Positions 1 through 13,600 of a stretch of DNA of 64,000 nt are shown piece by piece. Position 1 is the stretch's first letter; the number at the start of each line of letters is the position of its first letter. Origin of the DNA: Nipponacmea schrenckii (taxonomy: Eukaryota; Mollusca; Gastropoda; Lottiidae); the NCBI GenBank assembly GCA_030562195.1, contig CM060202.1, positions 22,864,317 through 22,928,316 on the forward strand. The letters are read 5' to 3'. A program made the translations under genes and the position numbers. The notes beneath the pieces are model-generated. The model did no database searches. It had not been told where the DNA came from and saw only the letters and a program-made list of their open reading frames with translations.

Positions 1-534
1 AATTAACGGAAGTCCTTTCATGTATCGATAAAAACATTATTTACCTAATTTCTTGTAAAAAAATGCGACGTACAGTATGTTGGCGAAACTCAAAACGCGT
101 TGCGTACTCGTTTAAGCGGTCATCGCTTTGACATTCTTCATAAAAAAGATAGACCAATCGCAAATCATTTTAACTCAGCCAATCATTCCATTGAAGATCT
201 TCTTGTTATGCCCATTGAAAAAGTTCCAGTCTCTACAACTATCAAACCTAAAACAAAGCGACTACAAAGGGAGAGCTTCTGGATAGACCAATTAGAAACA
301 GTTGTACCTAACGGCCTAAACATCCAGCATGACAATCAAATTATACCTTTTGTAGCAACCTACAATTCTACAGCCAAAAGTGCGGCGGTGATTGTGAAAC
401 GGTTTTATAAAGAACTCCAGGATGAATTCCCTAACATATATACCAAACGTTTAGTGACTGCTTACAAAAGGAATAAAAATCTCAGTAATATCCTTGTACG
501 TGGTAGATTAGACCCCCTTCCTTTACCTCCCTGA
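1..534 (+). pseudogene. 3' end of a Penelope-like retroelement (GIY-YIG endonuclease), frameshifted
   Basis: This is the C-terminal part of a retroelement protein of the Penelope-like type, whose reverse transcriptase carries a GIY-YIG nuclease domain at its C terminus. In the sequence the order is IIYLISCKK (about 36-62), then YVGET, an Arg/His segment (RTRLSGHR), an NHF...HSIEDL segment, the ESFWI motif with the catalytic-type Glu, and PNGLN. This is the usual order for such domains. The first motif and the rest lie in different frames. The break falls in a run of seven A residues at about 56-62, where one extra A fits. The frame then runs open to a TGA at 532-534. The reverse transcriptase would lie upstream, outside the window. 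The order of motifs supports the family well. Assignment to a particular Penelope clade is not possible here. Confidence 0.72.
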
Positions 535-660
535 AGTAATCGCTTTGAAAAAATTCTCTTTGAAAATTAATCAATTGTGTAAATCTCTCCAGAAGAAGAC
601 AATTTCTTATCAAACTGATGTGTGATGTAGTCTCTACTTGTGACCTTGGCCAGTGCTTCT

Positions 661-694
661 ATAAGAGATTATCTCTTATAAGAGATTATCTCTT
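661..694. repeat. Tandem pair of a 17-bp near-palindrome
   Basis: The unit ATAAGAGATTATCTCTT occurs twice in a row and is followed by ATAAA. Each unit has complementary arms (ATAAGAGAT and ATCTCTTAT) about a single central base, so the block can fold into alternative hairpins. It lies about 130 bp beyond the stop of the Penelope-like fragment and could belong to its 3' tail. Confidence 0.8.
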
Positions 695-3600
695 ATAAAT
701 ACATTTACCCTAAACCAAAGGATATAAACTTTATAAAAATTTAAGGCGTGGTTATTATAAAACAAATTCCATGACTCATTATTGCATTCGGCAACCCTCG
801 GCTGTTTCCGTAAAGCTGAATATTCCAAAGGGGTAGCTTAAATTCGCGATTGCCCGTTTTTCATCGTCGTTATCTTTATTCTTTTTTCTTGTTTTCGTTA
901 TCCTGACATCTTTACTTACTGTGAAGTTATCATTCAGGAGCGACACCTACTTGTCTTTCTACAGGTTTCAATAAGATTGGCAGTCATGTATATCACAGGA
1001 ATAGCAGTCTTTTATCGATTATATATTGATAGGTTTCCTAGTTCATACATTTTTCAAAAAACAAAGCGAGTTGAAACTCAATAAACTTGATAGTGCTTTC
1101 GCATGCTATGGTACTTTATATTCTATTGTTCAGATTAAATCATCGTTTCGTTTTGTGAATAACATTCCTAGATTTTTATTGATCCATCCATAAACCGAAA
1201 CGATGAATTACTAAAGATAGAAAGCTTGTTGGTAATTTATTAAAAATCAATGAAAATAACAATTTATTTGTCCTTTATTGAAATGGTTAAGAGAATGACA
1301 CGTTGCTGGCTGGAAACACAATGTATCAATAATTCTAGAATGGACTGAATCGGTGTTTTTAGTAGGGTTCTTTAAAATTCACGTGTATTGTCAAAATTAG
1401 ACAACCAATGGCATAGACAGTCTCTTAGAAAGATTGCACTTTTATATTCAACTATATTTTATAGGCTAATAAAAAGTAGCCTTCAAGCGGTTCACTGTTA
1501 ATATTATTAGCTTGACCTGATTTAGGGCCATACTATTACACAACAAGATCAGCACAGGACATATCGTATTATGGAGATAAAAAAAATAATAGTGCTCTCT
1601 CAGGGGCTATGTTGGTATTTTCGCCTTGTCTGTTGATTTTCCATGGGAATTTATATATAAATACCGATATGAGAGCAACTGCCATAATACCCTAACAAAT
1701 TCAAAAACCTCGTACTCCTTTAATACTCTATATAGCCTCGTGTATTTAAAATGATATATTATGAACTTATGAAGTGTAAAATAAAAAACCACAATCTATT
1801 TGCAGGTCGTCTAAAGGGTTAAAATTGACCTAAAATTGGGGATAATTTGAAGGCCAATTTTCGTCAGTACATTAATTATCCTATCATTTTATCACAGTCA
1901 GAGACAAATTCTGACAGAAACAGGTCACTTTACAGTTCCAATATACCATGTTATCATCTTTATAATTTGAACCTTTCAGTCCATACCCTATTCAAAAAAT
2001 GCTTGATTCGTATTACATGAATCTAAAGTACAATAATTATTAAAAGAGTCGTAAGAATGAACCAAAATCCCCATAAAACTTTTCTGCAAAACCATGTTAG
2101 ATCTCTTACAATCCTTATAGGGTATTTCACATCATGTTTCTCACATTTTAACTGAAATGGTGGTCCACTAAATGAACAATACCAATTTTGTATCTTTTGT
2201 TTCATAAATTACCACAATATACTCGGTGGTATATAACTTGATACACGTGCTGTTATAGAAAATATCAATATGGGAATATTAATAAATCTACTATTGTCCA
2301 GACATACAGTATGTTTTATAATACAACAATTGACTGGTCAACCGTGAAAGACTTTCTCGTGTGAAAAAAAAATGCATGTCAGCTTCGATACCTTATTATA
2401 TTTCTGACAAACATGCAATGCATCTGTTTTTTCCAGTCCTCATAATCGAATTCAGTTGCTTTAAAGGTTTATAAATGGCCTGGCCTTTACTAGTGATGAC
2501 AAAAGTTGGCCTACTACTGAAGGCCAAAAACCTCGTTGTAGACTAAACCACTTTGGATGGGGTGTTATTTTTAATTATTGCCATTCTGTTTACTTGTACT
2601 TTACTGCTTCAAAACCGATTGGTGTACATTCTATATTCGGTTGTACAACTGTTATATAAAACCATAACATATTATAGAAGTCTAAACAACAAAATAGCCA
2701 TAAATAGGTTGGAAGTTGACAAATCTAACCCACCAGTAAATGACCACTTTAAAACATTCTAGAATCGATGAAGACTTGATAGTAGTCATTATTTTTACAC
2801 TTTCATATAGATTGACCATCTATAAATATCTTCCTCCAATTACCCGAGTTTTATTCTATTTAAGGCCGACTCTGTTCAGAGCACCTGAGACCAAATGTAA
2901 AATATGGCTTCTGAAGTCAAACTAGTATTATAAATCATATTCAATCTTTGCATGGCCCGCTTGTATGGTTTCTACTTGTTATATTTGAGCCCGCAAGACA
3001 AACGTGTCAGGATTTTTAAATATTTTGTTAAATATGCCCGGGGTTCTCTATATGGATATCCTTCATTAGAAATCATATTATTTTTTCTCCGCATGCCCAA
3101 TCAGCTAATAATACATGCCAAAATAATGTGGACATGTCAAACCATCTTCAAACCAAATGTAAACTCAGTCGAGATGGTTTTCTCAATGGATTAAATCCAG
3201 TGTAAACTAAACCATCATTAAAGTAATTATTGACCATAGTTCACAAATTAGTCGTTTACCCCCGGGGACACCCCGACCCCTACCGCTATGAATGTTTAAA
3301 CTGTCGCCAATTATTTGCTACATTTCATATAGAAGTTCAAAGTATCTGTTGAGCGAATTACTAACCATTCTATAACATGAAAATACCACATAAACATATA
3401 TGGAACCTAATTATGATACCGACTTGTAAATATATTGATATATTCTCGATAATATAGTATACAGTCACAGGAAGTGATATGTGTCTGTACAGAGTAGAGA
3501 TAGAGGAGAATTAGTTTGTAGCCTTTGTTACATATGTATTTTCGGAGACCGGCAGGATTGGTAAAACTGGTATTGGTGAGATTGCCCCCACCCCCATCAA

Positions 3601-4902
3601 CTAAGATATATCACGCACCTTTAAAAGATCTACTTCAATTACACAATGTTTCTATTGTCACTTTTCTATGGCCATAAATATTGTGTTTAACATCAAGAGT
3701 CTTGTCAATTGATAGGTGGACATGTTTTAGGCTGACAGATATATAGCTTTATAGCAATTCTTAGCTGGTTTCAGATCAATATTCAACATATTTATATATA
3801 CAATAAATAAGACAATAGAAGCCCGATAAGTCCCATACGATCGTCTTTCCAACTCTTGGCATATCCTGGCTTATTCACAAACTTAAAGATCCAATTTTCT
3901 CTGTGGCGAATATATAAATACAATAGGGTTTTATTTCCAGTTACATATTCGCATTACCAGCTGATAAATAGCAAATTTGTTATGTAATAATCCTGCGCCT
4001 GTATGGTTTCCAAGCAATTTAACAGAAATTGTCACACTGTCGTTATTTTCAGGCCTTCTCACTCACAGTTATTACCCATAAATAATACTTTTGCAGATGC
4101 AGTGACGATGAAACATTTGAAATAAGAGAATGAACGTCGGATTTTGATTTTGAAAAGGAATAAAGATATATGAAAAAGTAAACAAGTGTACAAGTTAAAC
4201 TAAGTGATACATGTTTATCTATCTTTTACTAAGTGATACTTCATAACCATTTTCTTAGCACTACATATAGAACCGTTAGTGTTGTATACTTCCTGTGCTC
4301 AAGTTAAACCATTATGGTGATACTGTTATACTATACTGTCGCATATTTCGATCACTTCTTATGCAGTTTAAAGATTTTCTCGAATTGGGTTGACAGACCC
4401 ATTGCGAGTCGTTCACTATCTGTGTTATGATTAGCTCAGTGTGCCCAGTTTGAGCAATCTGGTGATATCCCTCCCTCAATATATAACCGTTCTTTCGGTG
4501 TCCAAGTTTGGGAGTTGCGATGATGGTGTTAAAAATAGAAGTACGTTGTATACAATTCTATACTGTATATTTTGAATATGTCATTGTATATATTATATCA
4601 ATTTATATTATATTTGTATATTCGTGTTGCTCTGTTCGACATGCCCTTGTGATGTCTTTGATTTTCCTATGGATTCTAACAAAGTCTAGAGGAAATGAAG
4701 CCGAGTGTCAATTCCAGAGAGAAAGAACTGTTTATCTGAGTATATTGACTGAAACTAGTTGATCAATCTACAAGTAGAAATGTAAACTAACAATAATCTT
4801 ATCATCAACCTTACTCAATGGTCATTTTCTAACATTTATTTTATCGACTAGTTTAACTAAGACGAGTATGGCGTGTGGTCGAGTAGCTTATCTTCAATGA
4901 CC

Positions 4903-4940
4903 ATCTACTAACCAGTCTGGAATCTACTAACCAGTCTGGA
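4903..4940. repeat. 19-bp direct doublet
   Basis: ATCTACTAACCAGTCTGGA is present twice without a gap. It is a simple local duplication with no other known meaning. Confidence 0.85.
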
Positions 4941-7579
4941 ATATAAAACAAAATGATAAAATAACAAATACTTGCTTGTTCCTCGTGTACTTTTTCTCAT
5001 GAATGAATGAAAACTATGGTGTGAGATCAAATTGGAACAAATGGCGATAAATTCCATATCAGACCAGTGTTTGGTTGGGTCATCAGTGGTCAGATTTGAC
5101 CCCCCCCCCTTTCATATACAAGGAAATAATTGACTGTGACCCCTTGACAGTTTTCTTGCCCCTACCCATCACATAATGATTCAAAGATTCGGGGACGTAT
5201 GGATGTCAAAATATATGTAGTACTCCCCCAGATACACTTGAAGTTGGTAAAGCATTAGCGTGTTTTCAAACAAACAGAATAAAACACAACAACCAATCCA
5301 TTTTAAATATATAGAAATTGAAAATCGCAGGAGGTTTGTTTTTATCACACAATGAACGTGATGAGAAAATGCAATTTATTGGTCTCTTGATGGCATCTAC
5401 ATTAGCAGTTATAAAGGCAAGGTTTTATTATCACAGGATGAAAGTCCACATTCATTTATCAAAAACACAATCAATAAAGTGACAAAAAAATATAACAGCC
5501 GAACATCTCTGTGTTTAAGGAGATGATTTTGAGGGAAAGTATAAGATTATGAATGTTGATAAACAAATGTCCACTGACCAGCTGTTTTGGCCAGTGGAAT
5601 ATCTACTGTTTTATCGTAATTATCTTTAAGTACCATTTACCAAAGTCAATATTGACCAGTCGGCCCTTGATAACCTGCTGTTTCTGCTAATATACTTCAA
5701 TGGAGATGTTCTTTCCTATTGTAATTACTTTTCGGTTTCCATTCACCTGATAATTTGCTAATTAAGCAGAAGTATAGCAATAAAACTTGACTAGATAATC
5801 AAGTCTTTGTTTGTTTTAATATTCAAGTAACATTGGCAGTCATGTGGATATATTGATAAGAGTTCTGGTCCAGATAAACGGACACGCAGAGTGGAACAAG
5901 AAATGTCAAAACAAAATATTCCAACTCTCATATTTAATGGATATACCAATAACAGTGCAGGGCATCAAGTGAAGGGTGGCTTCTAAGCATTTACATTGAG
6001 ATTTCAGAAGTTATTTAAAGCGTTTTTAATATCCTTTAATTGTCTCACCAAACATTCTAAAATATAGGATTTATTATGTCACTAGAATAAAAAAAAAGCA
6101 TTTGTCCTTTTCGTGATAGAAATAATTAAATCTGATTGTTGCTAATTGTTCAAACCACGTTATTCTCAGTTTCAAACATGTTATTTCCGGCAGATTACTA
6201 CAGTCGACCGTGACATATCACGACTACTCAAAGAAAAGTAGTCCGGTGTCCTAGATTTCCAGCGTCCTCGTCTTTGTGTAAGGATGGTTGACTTTCCTTT
6301 ATCTTAGTTCATAAATCAATAGAGGGGACTAATTGTTTAAAGGTCATGGTCAATTTGTCTAATTACACTGCCAGATGTCTTGTTACGATACTTCAATGAC
6401 GTCATTACTATTTTAGCCTAGAAAACCGGAAGTGCATACAGATATAATTTGAATCATGTTATTCGATTGTTTCAGATTTAATTACTGATAAGCGCGTGAC
6501 AAATTCTTTTTTTAAGACAAAAGATAAAAATATTGCGAGTTAGTTGACTAACTCAATAATGCGTTCTGTTTACTCTTCAAAGGAAACATATCGATTTTCC
6601 ACTTCCCTTTTATTCTATTTAAATGCGTTCATCTCCATTCTACAAGTCATTGGATTCTCGTCGTGGCAATATGGTAATCAGATTCTCGGAAAAAATGTTT
6701 TAAATGGACGTAATTTGTGGTTAGCGATCAATTATCTTTGTCCTTCTCACATTGTCAATCTTGCACCATCAGTGGACGTAGTAGATTCTCGATTAACTTG
6801 TAATAGTTTACTTAAACATGGTGTCGAAATTACTGCATTTTCTTTTTGTGGTAATTTAACCAGTTCTTTTGGTAATTGATTAGTATCACCTCTCCTTGGC
6901 CTACTTTATGCAGCATGGTCTCTCGTGATCATTTTCCGTCTTTTGTTTTGTATCGATGGGATTCTAAAAAATTCCGACTTGGACGATTTTGAGTCGATAT
7001 TTCTGATAATTGATCTGACTATCCGTATATAATTGGAATTATTATGTCAGTGTGTATGTACGAGACGTATGGGTTAAATCTATTGATACAACGGAACCGG
7101 CTCATCATCTCTTGACATTGACAGATCCAGATCTTGACTGCATTATTTAGTTATTATGATGGCTGTTACCGTGACAGTGGTACTTTAACAGATTAACCTA
7201 GTTAAGTCTCTTGACCAGAATGAGTGGATGGAAGAGAAATTAGATTAACCTATTTTCTATACAGATGTATCTGATTTCTATAGAGGCTGGATTTGATTTC
7301 AGATGACCGTTTCAATACTCTGACTGAAGGGCGTGGAAGGTTATAAAATGCTAAATTGTTTTCTGCTAATGAAACCCGGCAAATCACTTGTTATATATTG
7401 GTTTAGTGTTTCCTTAGCAATTTTAAGAAGTACATCTCGAGATTGAAGAGATTTTTCGCCTCTATTTTTGTATTTTTGAATAAGAGATGTTGCTTGACTA
7501 ACATCATCAAGAGTACTAAATTGCAAAATAAGTACATACATGGGTTGAGGTTGTGCATTCTAATGTAAAGCATCCGTCG

Positions 7580-7637
7580 TCATTTGCCTATAAAAGGTGC
7601 AGAAAAGCAGGACGTAAAACTACATACATTTCATTTT
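7580..7637 (+). mobile_element. SINE tail fragment (tail family A)
   Basis: The stretch matches the tail motif found at 43117, 47858, 47937, 47995 and 51780: a CCCATTAGGTGCAGAA-like part followed by GGACGTAAAACT and a CATTTCATTT-like end. This copy is the most diverged at its start. No tRNA-like head is visible upstream, so it is a truncated copy. Confidence 0.6.
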
Positions 7638-8019
7638 CTATTATAGAATGATAATAATATGCACTTTGCTCTATGAATTTATAAAGATTAATGCAAGAAC
7701 TAAATTCAATTAAGATACTGCGAATACGACTTCGATTCAAATGATGTACGTGGTTGTCGAAAGACTGTAACTTCAATCCTTCCATCCCTTGGGGGAGGAG
7801 ATTTATTACATTAGAAACTATCATTAGTTAGTTCCATTGATTTTGAATATAGTGTGTCTGGGAGAAGTTAAACTATGATCAGAATTGGTTTATTATCTGT
7901 GGGTCTATACATGTTTTGTCTGTTGTATACCGTCAGACTAATCAGGGATTGAGACAGATTGAATCCTGTCTAGAGGCATGCTCTGGTTTAACAACTGATA
8001 TATTCTTCAATTGTATATG

Positions 8020-8078
8020 AATAATAATAATATTTATTTCTTAAAAACGCACTCCATATACATCTCAGTGCTTCTTAC
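8020..8078 (-). mobile_element. Retroposon 3' end with (TTA)n tail, minus strand
   Basis: Read on the minus strand, this has a TTGTAAGAAGCACTGA-like start, a GCG-containing middle and an AATAAATATTATTATTATT end. It resembles the plus-strand copy at 18100-18176, including the trinucleotide tail. Such short ends with TTA tails are typical of LINE or SINE 3' termini. More minus-strand retroposon sequence may continue to about 8290, but I cannot define it. Confidence 0.45.
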
Positions 8079-10327
8079 AAGTTATACAAATAATATGGTA
8101 ACAAAATAGAGATAATATACATGATGGCAATATAAACATAATATTTTAGGTAATATAAGAAAAAAAAGGCATAACAGTTTTATTCTCTTAAGCTCGAGCT
8201 CCGTAACCTTCTTGGATATAGCGGGGTTCAATCAGGCGAACTTCAGAGACAGTTATGGTCCTTTCTTCAAAGAATATTCAATACTTTGTAATATCACGAT
8301 TGATTGAACGCCATTCCACGAACTAATATTCTTGAAAATAAATGTATACCTTCTATTCAGTCTGCGTCTATCAAACGACAAGTATATTTTATGTAGACGA
8401 ACCGAATTTTAGTTCATCTTGAAAAGTAACATACATGTCGCTGACATCGAGTTGTAATAGTAATAAAAACAAATATCTAATCATAAGGATCCCGTTTGGC
8501 CGCAAATCATAATGCATAATACCTCATTCTGCGGACGTTCAGTCACCTAAGTTGCCTGCATTTTCGGTTGGGTATATCATCCACAATTAGGACACCCACA
8601 AAAGATAAAATGAAATTGATCGCGCAAGAAATATGTAAGCTGTAATGATTTTGATCACATTAATATTACAGTACATCCCCTCTTTTAAAACCCCGTGGTA
8701 AGGAATAGCACGTTATAGATTAGATTTTAGATAAAATGTCCCTAAATTAAGGCCCTTGAATCGTATGCTTCATTTAACGCGATCAGGTGTTGAAATCAAG
8801 TGGAGATAATTCAATCAATATAAAAACAAACAAATCGACTTAATTTATAATTAGTATATGACATAATAGTAATTAGAGCTGGATAATCAAGACTATAATC
8901 TTTATTTATCCAGTAATATTATCCAAGGTAATCTGATGATATTAATAAAGATGAACTATAATTATGTAGATGTGGTAAATTAAATGGTAAATGTCCATAT
9001 GTCACTGTCATTCCATTTTACCATTTAGTTGCTCGATAGATTGGCTCTCTAATGAGAATGCTGCTCTCTTTTAGATGTGAAACAAGGGTATCCGGATAGG
9101 GTTCAAAATATTGAGTCCTGAGTATGTTAAAATGAGGTAATTATGCAAGAAGGATTGGCCTAATGGGAAGATTGAAAATATAAAAAGAAACTGAGCAATA
9201 GGAGTCGCCTATAAATATGACTTAGCTCAGGTACACAAATTATAAAAAAGACTGGGTTGTTTTAATTCATATAAGCTAAAAACACAGTCCTAACGATTTC
9301 AAGTCATTCCAGGTCTCTCTTGTTTACTAATAAACCAGTTAGTAGACAGTCATATTCTCGAGAATAAAACAGGTTTCTATAGGCCTAGACTAGAACAATG
9401 GATTGTTCAATGTGTTGTAAAAAATAAATGTTCAATATTCATTATTTATTGATACACATACACTGGGTATATTGATCGATTTTAGATTTTAAAACTAGGC
9501 TATAAACACTTAGTCATCACATATTTTAAAACATTAGTCAGTCCTGATACTATTTTAATTTATTATGTGTATTGATAAAATTCCAGTTTAAACACTGATA
9601 TTGAGTATGTATTTCTATAGTTCTATGGCTAAGAAAATTGCTTGTATAATTATGGTAAAAAACAAAGCCTAAAATCCGGAGGCTCCTTAACTCTATTGAA
9701 AACGGGAAGAAATATCATCAACTATTCTCATCTTTTTAACTATATTTTTAATTTTTATGACCAAGATCAAGTTACCTCGATAGGCCTACATTTTCTTTAG
9801 TCTCTGTGTTTTAAAGCATCCAAGCATCGTTTCGGAGGCATATGGCTTTGTCAAAATCTGTCTAGCTTATTTTGGCTAATTAGTCTTGAAAAATAATTAT
9901 AAAGAAAAAATAATTTGAAAGAAATAATTAATGAATCACAATTTTAAGACATCAATTAAATTAGTTTTTAGCCTGAGGCCAAAGGAGACGCGCCTTTCCC
10001 GATTCCAAGAAATAGTGTAACACTTTTCCCGCCAAAGACAAAAAACAACCTGGTCTTGGCAATTATTATGATGAAAATATGAATTTGACAATATCGCATT
10101 TCAATATTTTTGAAATATTCGTCCAGATATTTTAAAGCATAGAACAGATAAAAGAACGACACAAAAACTGATTCAGAAATACAAAAAAAATTGTTTTCCC
10201 TGCGACTGCGACAAATTACAAAGAACAGAGATGCTTGATAACTCCAGCATATATCCCATATATCACTCCGCTAGTAAAATATTTAAATATACAATTCTAA
10301 ATTGAAAGTATCAATATAAGGTATCAT

Positions 10328-10335
10328 TATAAAAG
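10328..10335 (+). promoter_or_regulatory. Possible TATA box of the adhesion gene
   Basis: TATAAAAG lies about 245 bp upstream of the start codon, at a distance that would give a 5' UTR of about 200 nt. The surrounding DNA is AT-rich, so the match may be chance, and an upstream untranslated exon cannot be excluded. Confidence 0.2.
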
Positions 10336-10580
10336 GTTACAGTTCAAAGTAGAAACCATTTGACCTCAATATTTCATCAAAGCTGGCATTTACAAAATTT
10401 GAACTTTAACAAGTCGAACTATTTGCTGTGAATAAGGCGGAGTAATCGCGCACTGTGGTAGTAAATGGTCTGTTTGAAAATTGAAGACTAAAGAAACGAA
10501 GGAGTGGATGTGTGGATTTTATTTCTCTACTATTTTAGCTGTTTCTCAGGTGTGATAGCACCAAGTACTGGATTAGAATC

Positions 10581-10635
10581 ATGAAGGACAAGTTACATTT
10601 ATGTGTTCTGCAATTTTTATTATTAGGATTAGCGA
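10581..10635 (+). CDS. Exon 1: start codon and signal peptide
   Basis: The exon starts at an ATG with A at -3 and encodes a short basic start (MKDK) followed by a hydrophobic run (VLQFLLLGLA), as in a secretory signal peptide. It ends after the first base of a codon at a strong donor (GTAAGT-like). The frame hits a stop three codons into the intron, as expected for an exon end. Phase 1 matches exon 2, where the codon is completed to Thr19, followed by Cys20. Confidence 0.75.
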
Positions 10636-13600
10636 GTAAGTAGGATTTATTTTGTAAAATTTTCTCATGGTAACGAGTTTCGCTCGATTGTCATAAAATT
10701 ACATCTCATCATACACTATACAGCTCATCTAATGTAAGATAACTCGTGGTCATGCAGACGATTGTTAGGCCTACATAGAAACACACGTACATTTCACGAT
10801 AATACAAACATACACATGTACATACTTAGTTAAAAAATTGACATATCAGTAGCATTTTACATCGACTAGACTAGGCTAGTGGAGTATTCTCATTATGTTT
10901 ATTAGCCCGTCTTTGACAGTGTGATGTACGCCATTACAATGATAGGCTGTGAAGTCATTGGTAGGCCTATTATCAATTCATAGTGACTCACTGCTCTCTC
11001 CCCATTCTATGTTGGGACAATTCTATTGTTCCTTGAACTTGAGTTTCATCGAATGAATTGGAATTTATAATTTATTCTGTACAGATTGCAGAAACGTGAA
11101 AAAACTTGCAGAGAAATGGTTAAACAGTGTGACTTAGAACAGGAGCCGAATTTGATTCCAATAATGAATTGAGTCTCCACATCCTTACGCCAGGGTTTAA
11201 TTTGAAAATTATGATATTATTATTTCATAAATTTTCAACTTTTACAGACATAGCCACTAGGATTTAGTTTAATGATGCGAAGACCTATTTGTGGTCTATG
11301 GTACTAGGGCATTATCAGACTTATTATGTTCTGAACTGAAAAAAATGGTTTCCCCTCAAAAATTAAATTAGTAAGACCCAAGAATTGGCGATCTGAAATC
11401 AATTTATTGTTGCACATTCAACATGATGATTTCCCTCTACTCAGCCTTTGAAGTCGGTGAAGCTTTATCAACATATTCCAAGTAATTGACAGGGAAAATG
11501 TGGTTACAATCTAGAAAGATATTAAAAAACCAATGTTCCACTATTCTTGCTATCAACACCTTGTCAAATATATTATTCACAATGGCCATTACCATGTCAG
11601 TGTTATTTTTTGTCAAAGCGAAACAATTTGATTCAAGTTTAGATAAATATTATTTTTTCAGTGAGATAACAAAATTTGAAACATGACAAATTATCAAAAT
11701 AATGAATTCTATCAAGAGGTCGGTCACTATTGTAGCATGTTTCATTGTAAGGTTAGGATACTTTGACTCTCATAAGTTCATGAGAACATTTCAAGGTTAT
11801 CAGAAGAACCTCATGAACTGGTAGCTGGATGGCTTTGTGGTGGTGGGGGAGGGAGGGATTAGAATTATTGAAAGAAATTTGCCACGCATGTAGGGACAGC
11901 AAATAAACATTATTATATGACCAGTTACTTAGTATTTGAAATATTTAACCTACAGCCCCAGTGCTAATAAAACTAAGTAGGGTTCAGGGGTCAAGTTAAA
12001 GGTTACAATAAGGGTCAGCTGAGATTTTACTATCCTAATGACAGACCTCAAACTGTTTCAGGCAATAAATCAATTGATTATAAGATTCTTGATTGACATG
12101 CAGCCTTCTGAGTGTGTCACATAGTAATAACTATATAACTTTCCTGCTTTGACAACTGGAATAACATTAATCCGGATATTATAAGCTACAGGACATGGCA
12201 AAAGTTAGGGATTACTATGGAAAAGTACTTGACTGTTTTTGTTAATTAATATTAGCAGTGTGCTTGCTGTCACTGCACAATGTATAAACTGATAAAACTG
12301 GTAGTTGGAAGTGATTAAGCATTATATATGTAAATTACTGGTATTTTGTTAGTAACATGAATAAATTGTATCCTAGAATAATTAAATATCTGTGAACGGG
12401 TTAACCTACGCAAAACCAAGGAAGCTTTTAAATGAGTAAATTTGGAAAACCAGTTTATGAATAATTGTAGAAATTTACAGTGATTCAACATCTTAAAAGA
12501 TCAAGAGTTGGTATCCGTTTTGTGTTAAAAATGAAACAGTCGTGAACTTGAAGTCAAGTGTATATTGTTTTATTTTTATTTCTTCACTTTACTCTACGGA
12601 AATAAAGTGTGATTGTTTACACTTGAAACTTCTGAATTATTTCCCTATGTCATAGGGTTGACAAATTACAGACACGTGGCTTTGATTAAATTTTCTTTGA
12701 AATTTGTGAGACTGTCGAATGTTTTTACTTAAAATTTTAATTTTGGCCCAAGGAGATTAATTTGATAGATCAAGCGCAGAATGTCATTCTTATCATACTT
12801 AAACAACTTTTCTTAAATTTTGATAAAATTTAAGGATTTGTGGGAAGGGTTTTTCTTTATATTGGTGAAAATCTAACATCAAAATCAATAAGAACAGTGA
12901 AACAATAGCTTATTAACATACTGATAGAGCAGGGAATAATTTATGTGATGATAACAGTTTTAATTTGTCATATACCAGTATTTATATTGCCCCATATGTA
13001 GAGGAATATATTAAATATATAGAAAAGTAATGGCGGATATTTAATTTATTGTGATTGGATTGTAATTATTGGATATGTTCTATACGAGTTTAACCAATCA
13101 GTGTTATATATTAAGCCTAACAAAGAGAAACAGGAATTTCAAAACTTGTTATTGTTACAGAAATCAATAATATACATACTTACAGCTAGTACATAACTGT
13201 TACAATAGGAATTTGATTTAGCATAATGCCTTTACTACAGAAAACTGATGTCCTCAAACTAATTAACTATATATTCATAACCAAAATTTCTGTTCAGCAT
13301 TTCTGAAATAAAAAAAGATCAATAAATTTTAAATAAATACAGATGATAAAAAGGATGAACAAATTAAAAATATAATTATACTGAAAAGACTGGTAAAATT
13401 ATTGTCTGTATTATGATTGTTCTGCTCTGTTAACCAGACCCAACCTATCTTCACTCAAGTTCTGAGTGACTAATGCTAGGGTTGTTGACAGTTGTGGTAC
13501 ATCTGTCGCTGTTCAGACCCTTTCTTTCTTTCATTCTGCATCAAACAGTCCCTATGTTAAACCCTGTCACTTGCACTATAATTATAGAGTCTTAAAACCT

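Larger units (their letters stand above)
535..10327. other. Gene-poor region upstream of the adhesion gene
   Basis: I find no convincing gene in these roughly 9.8 kb. Open frames are short (111 codons at most), have no recognisable domain and are in AT-rich sequence. The notable content is a 17-bp tandem repeat at 661-694, a 19-bp doublet at 4903-4940, a SINE tail at 7580-7637 and a retroposon 3' end at 8020-8078. Enhancers of the downstream gene could be here, but nothing in the sequence identifies them. Confidence 0.6.

Noticed and set aside
6544..6879. 111-codon open frame on the plus strand
   Set aside because: No recognisable domain or family pattern and no conserved-looking motif. The start is a non-ATG codon by the sequence, and the region is AT-rich. 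A chance frame is as likely as a gene.
7341..7824. Two neighbouring minus-strand open frames (66 and 78 codons)
   Set aside because: Unrecognised, in different contexts, and the second one reads through the SINE tail at 7580-7637 at its end. They could be remnants of a mobile element, but I cannot support that.
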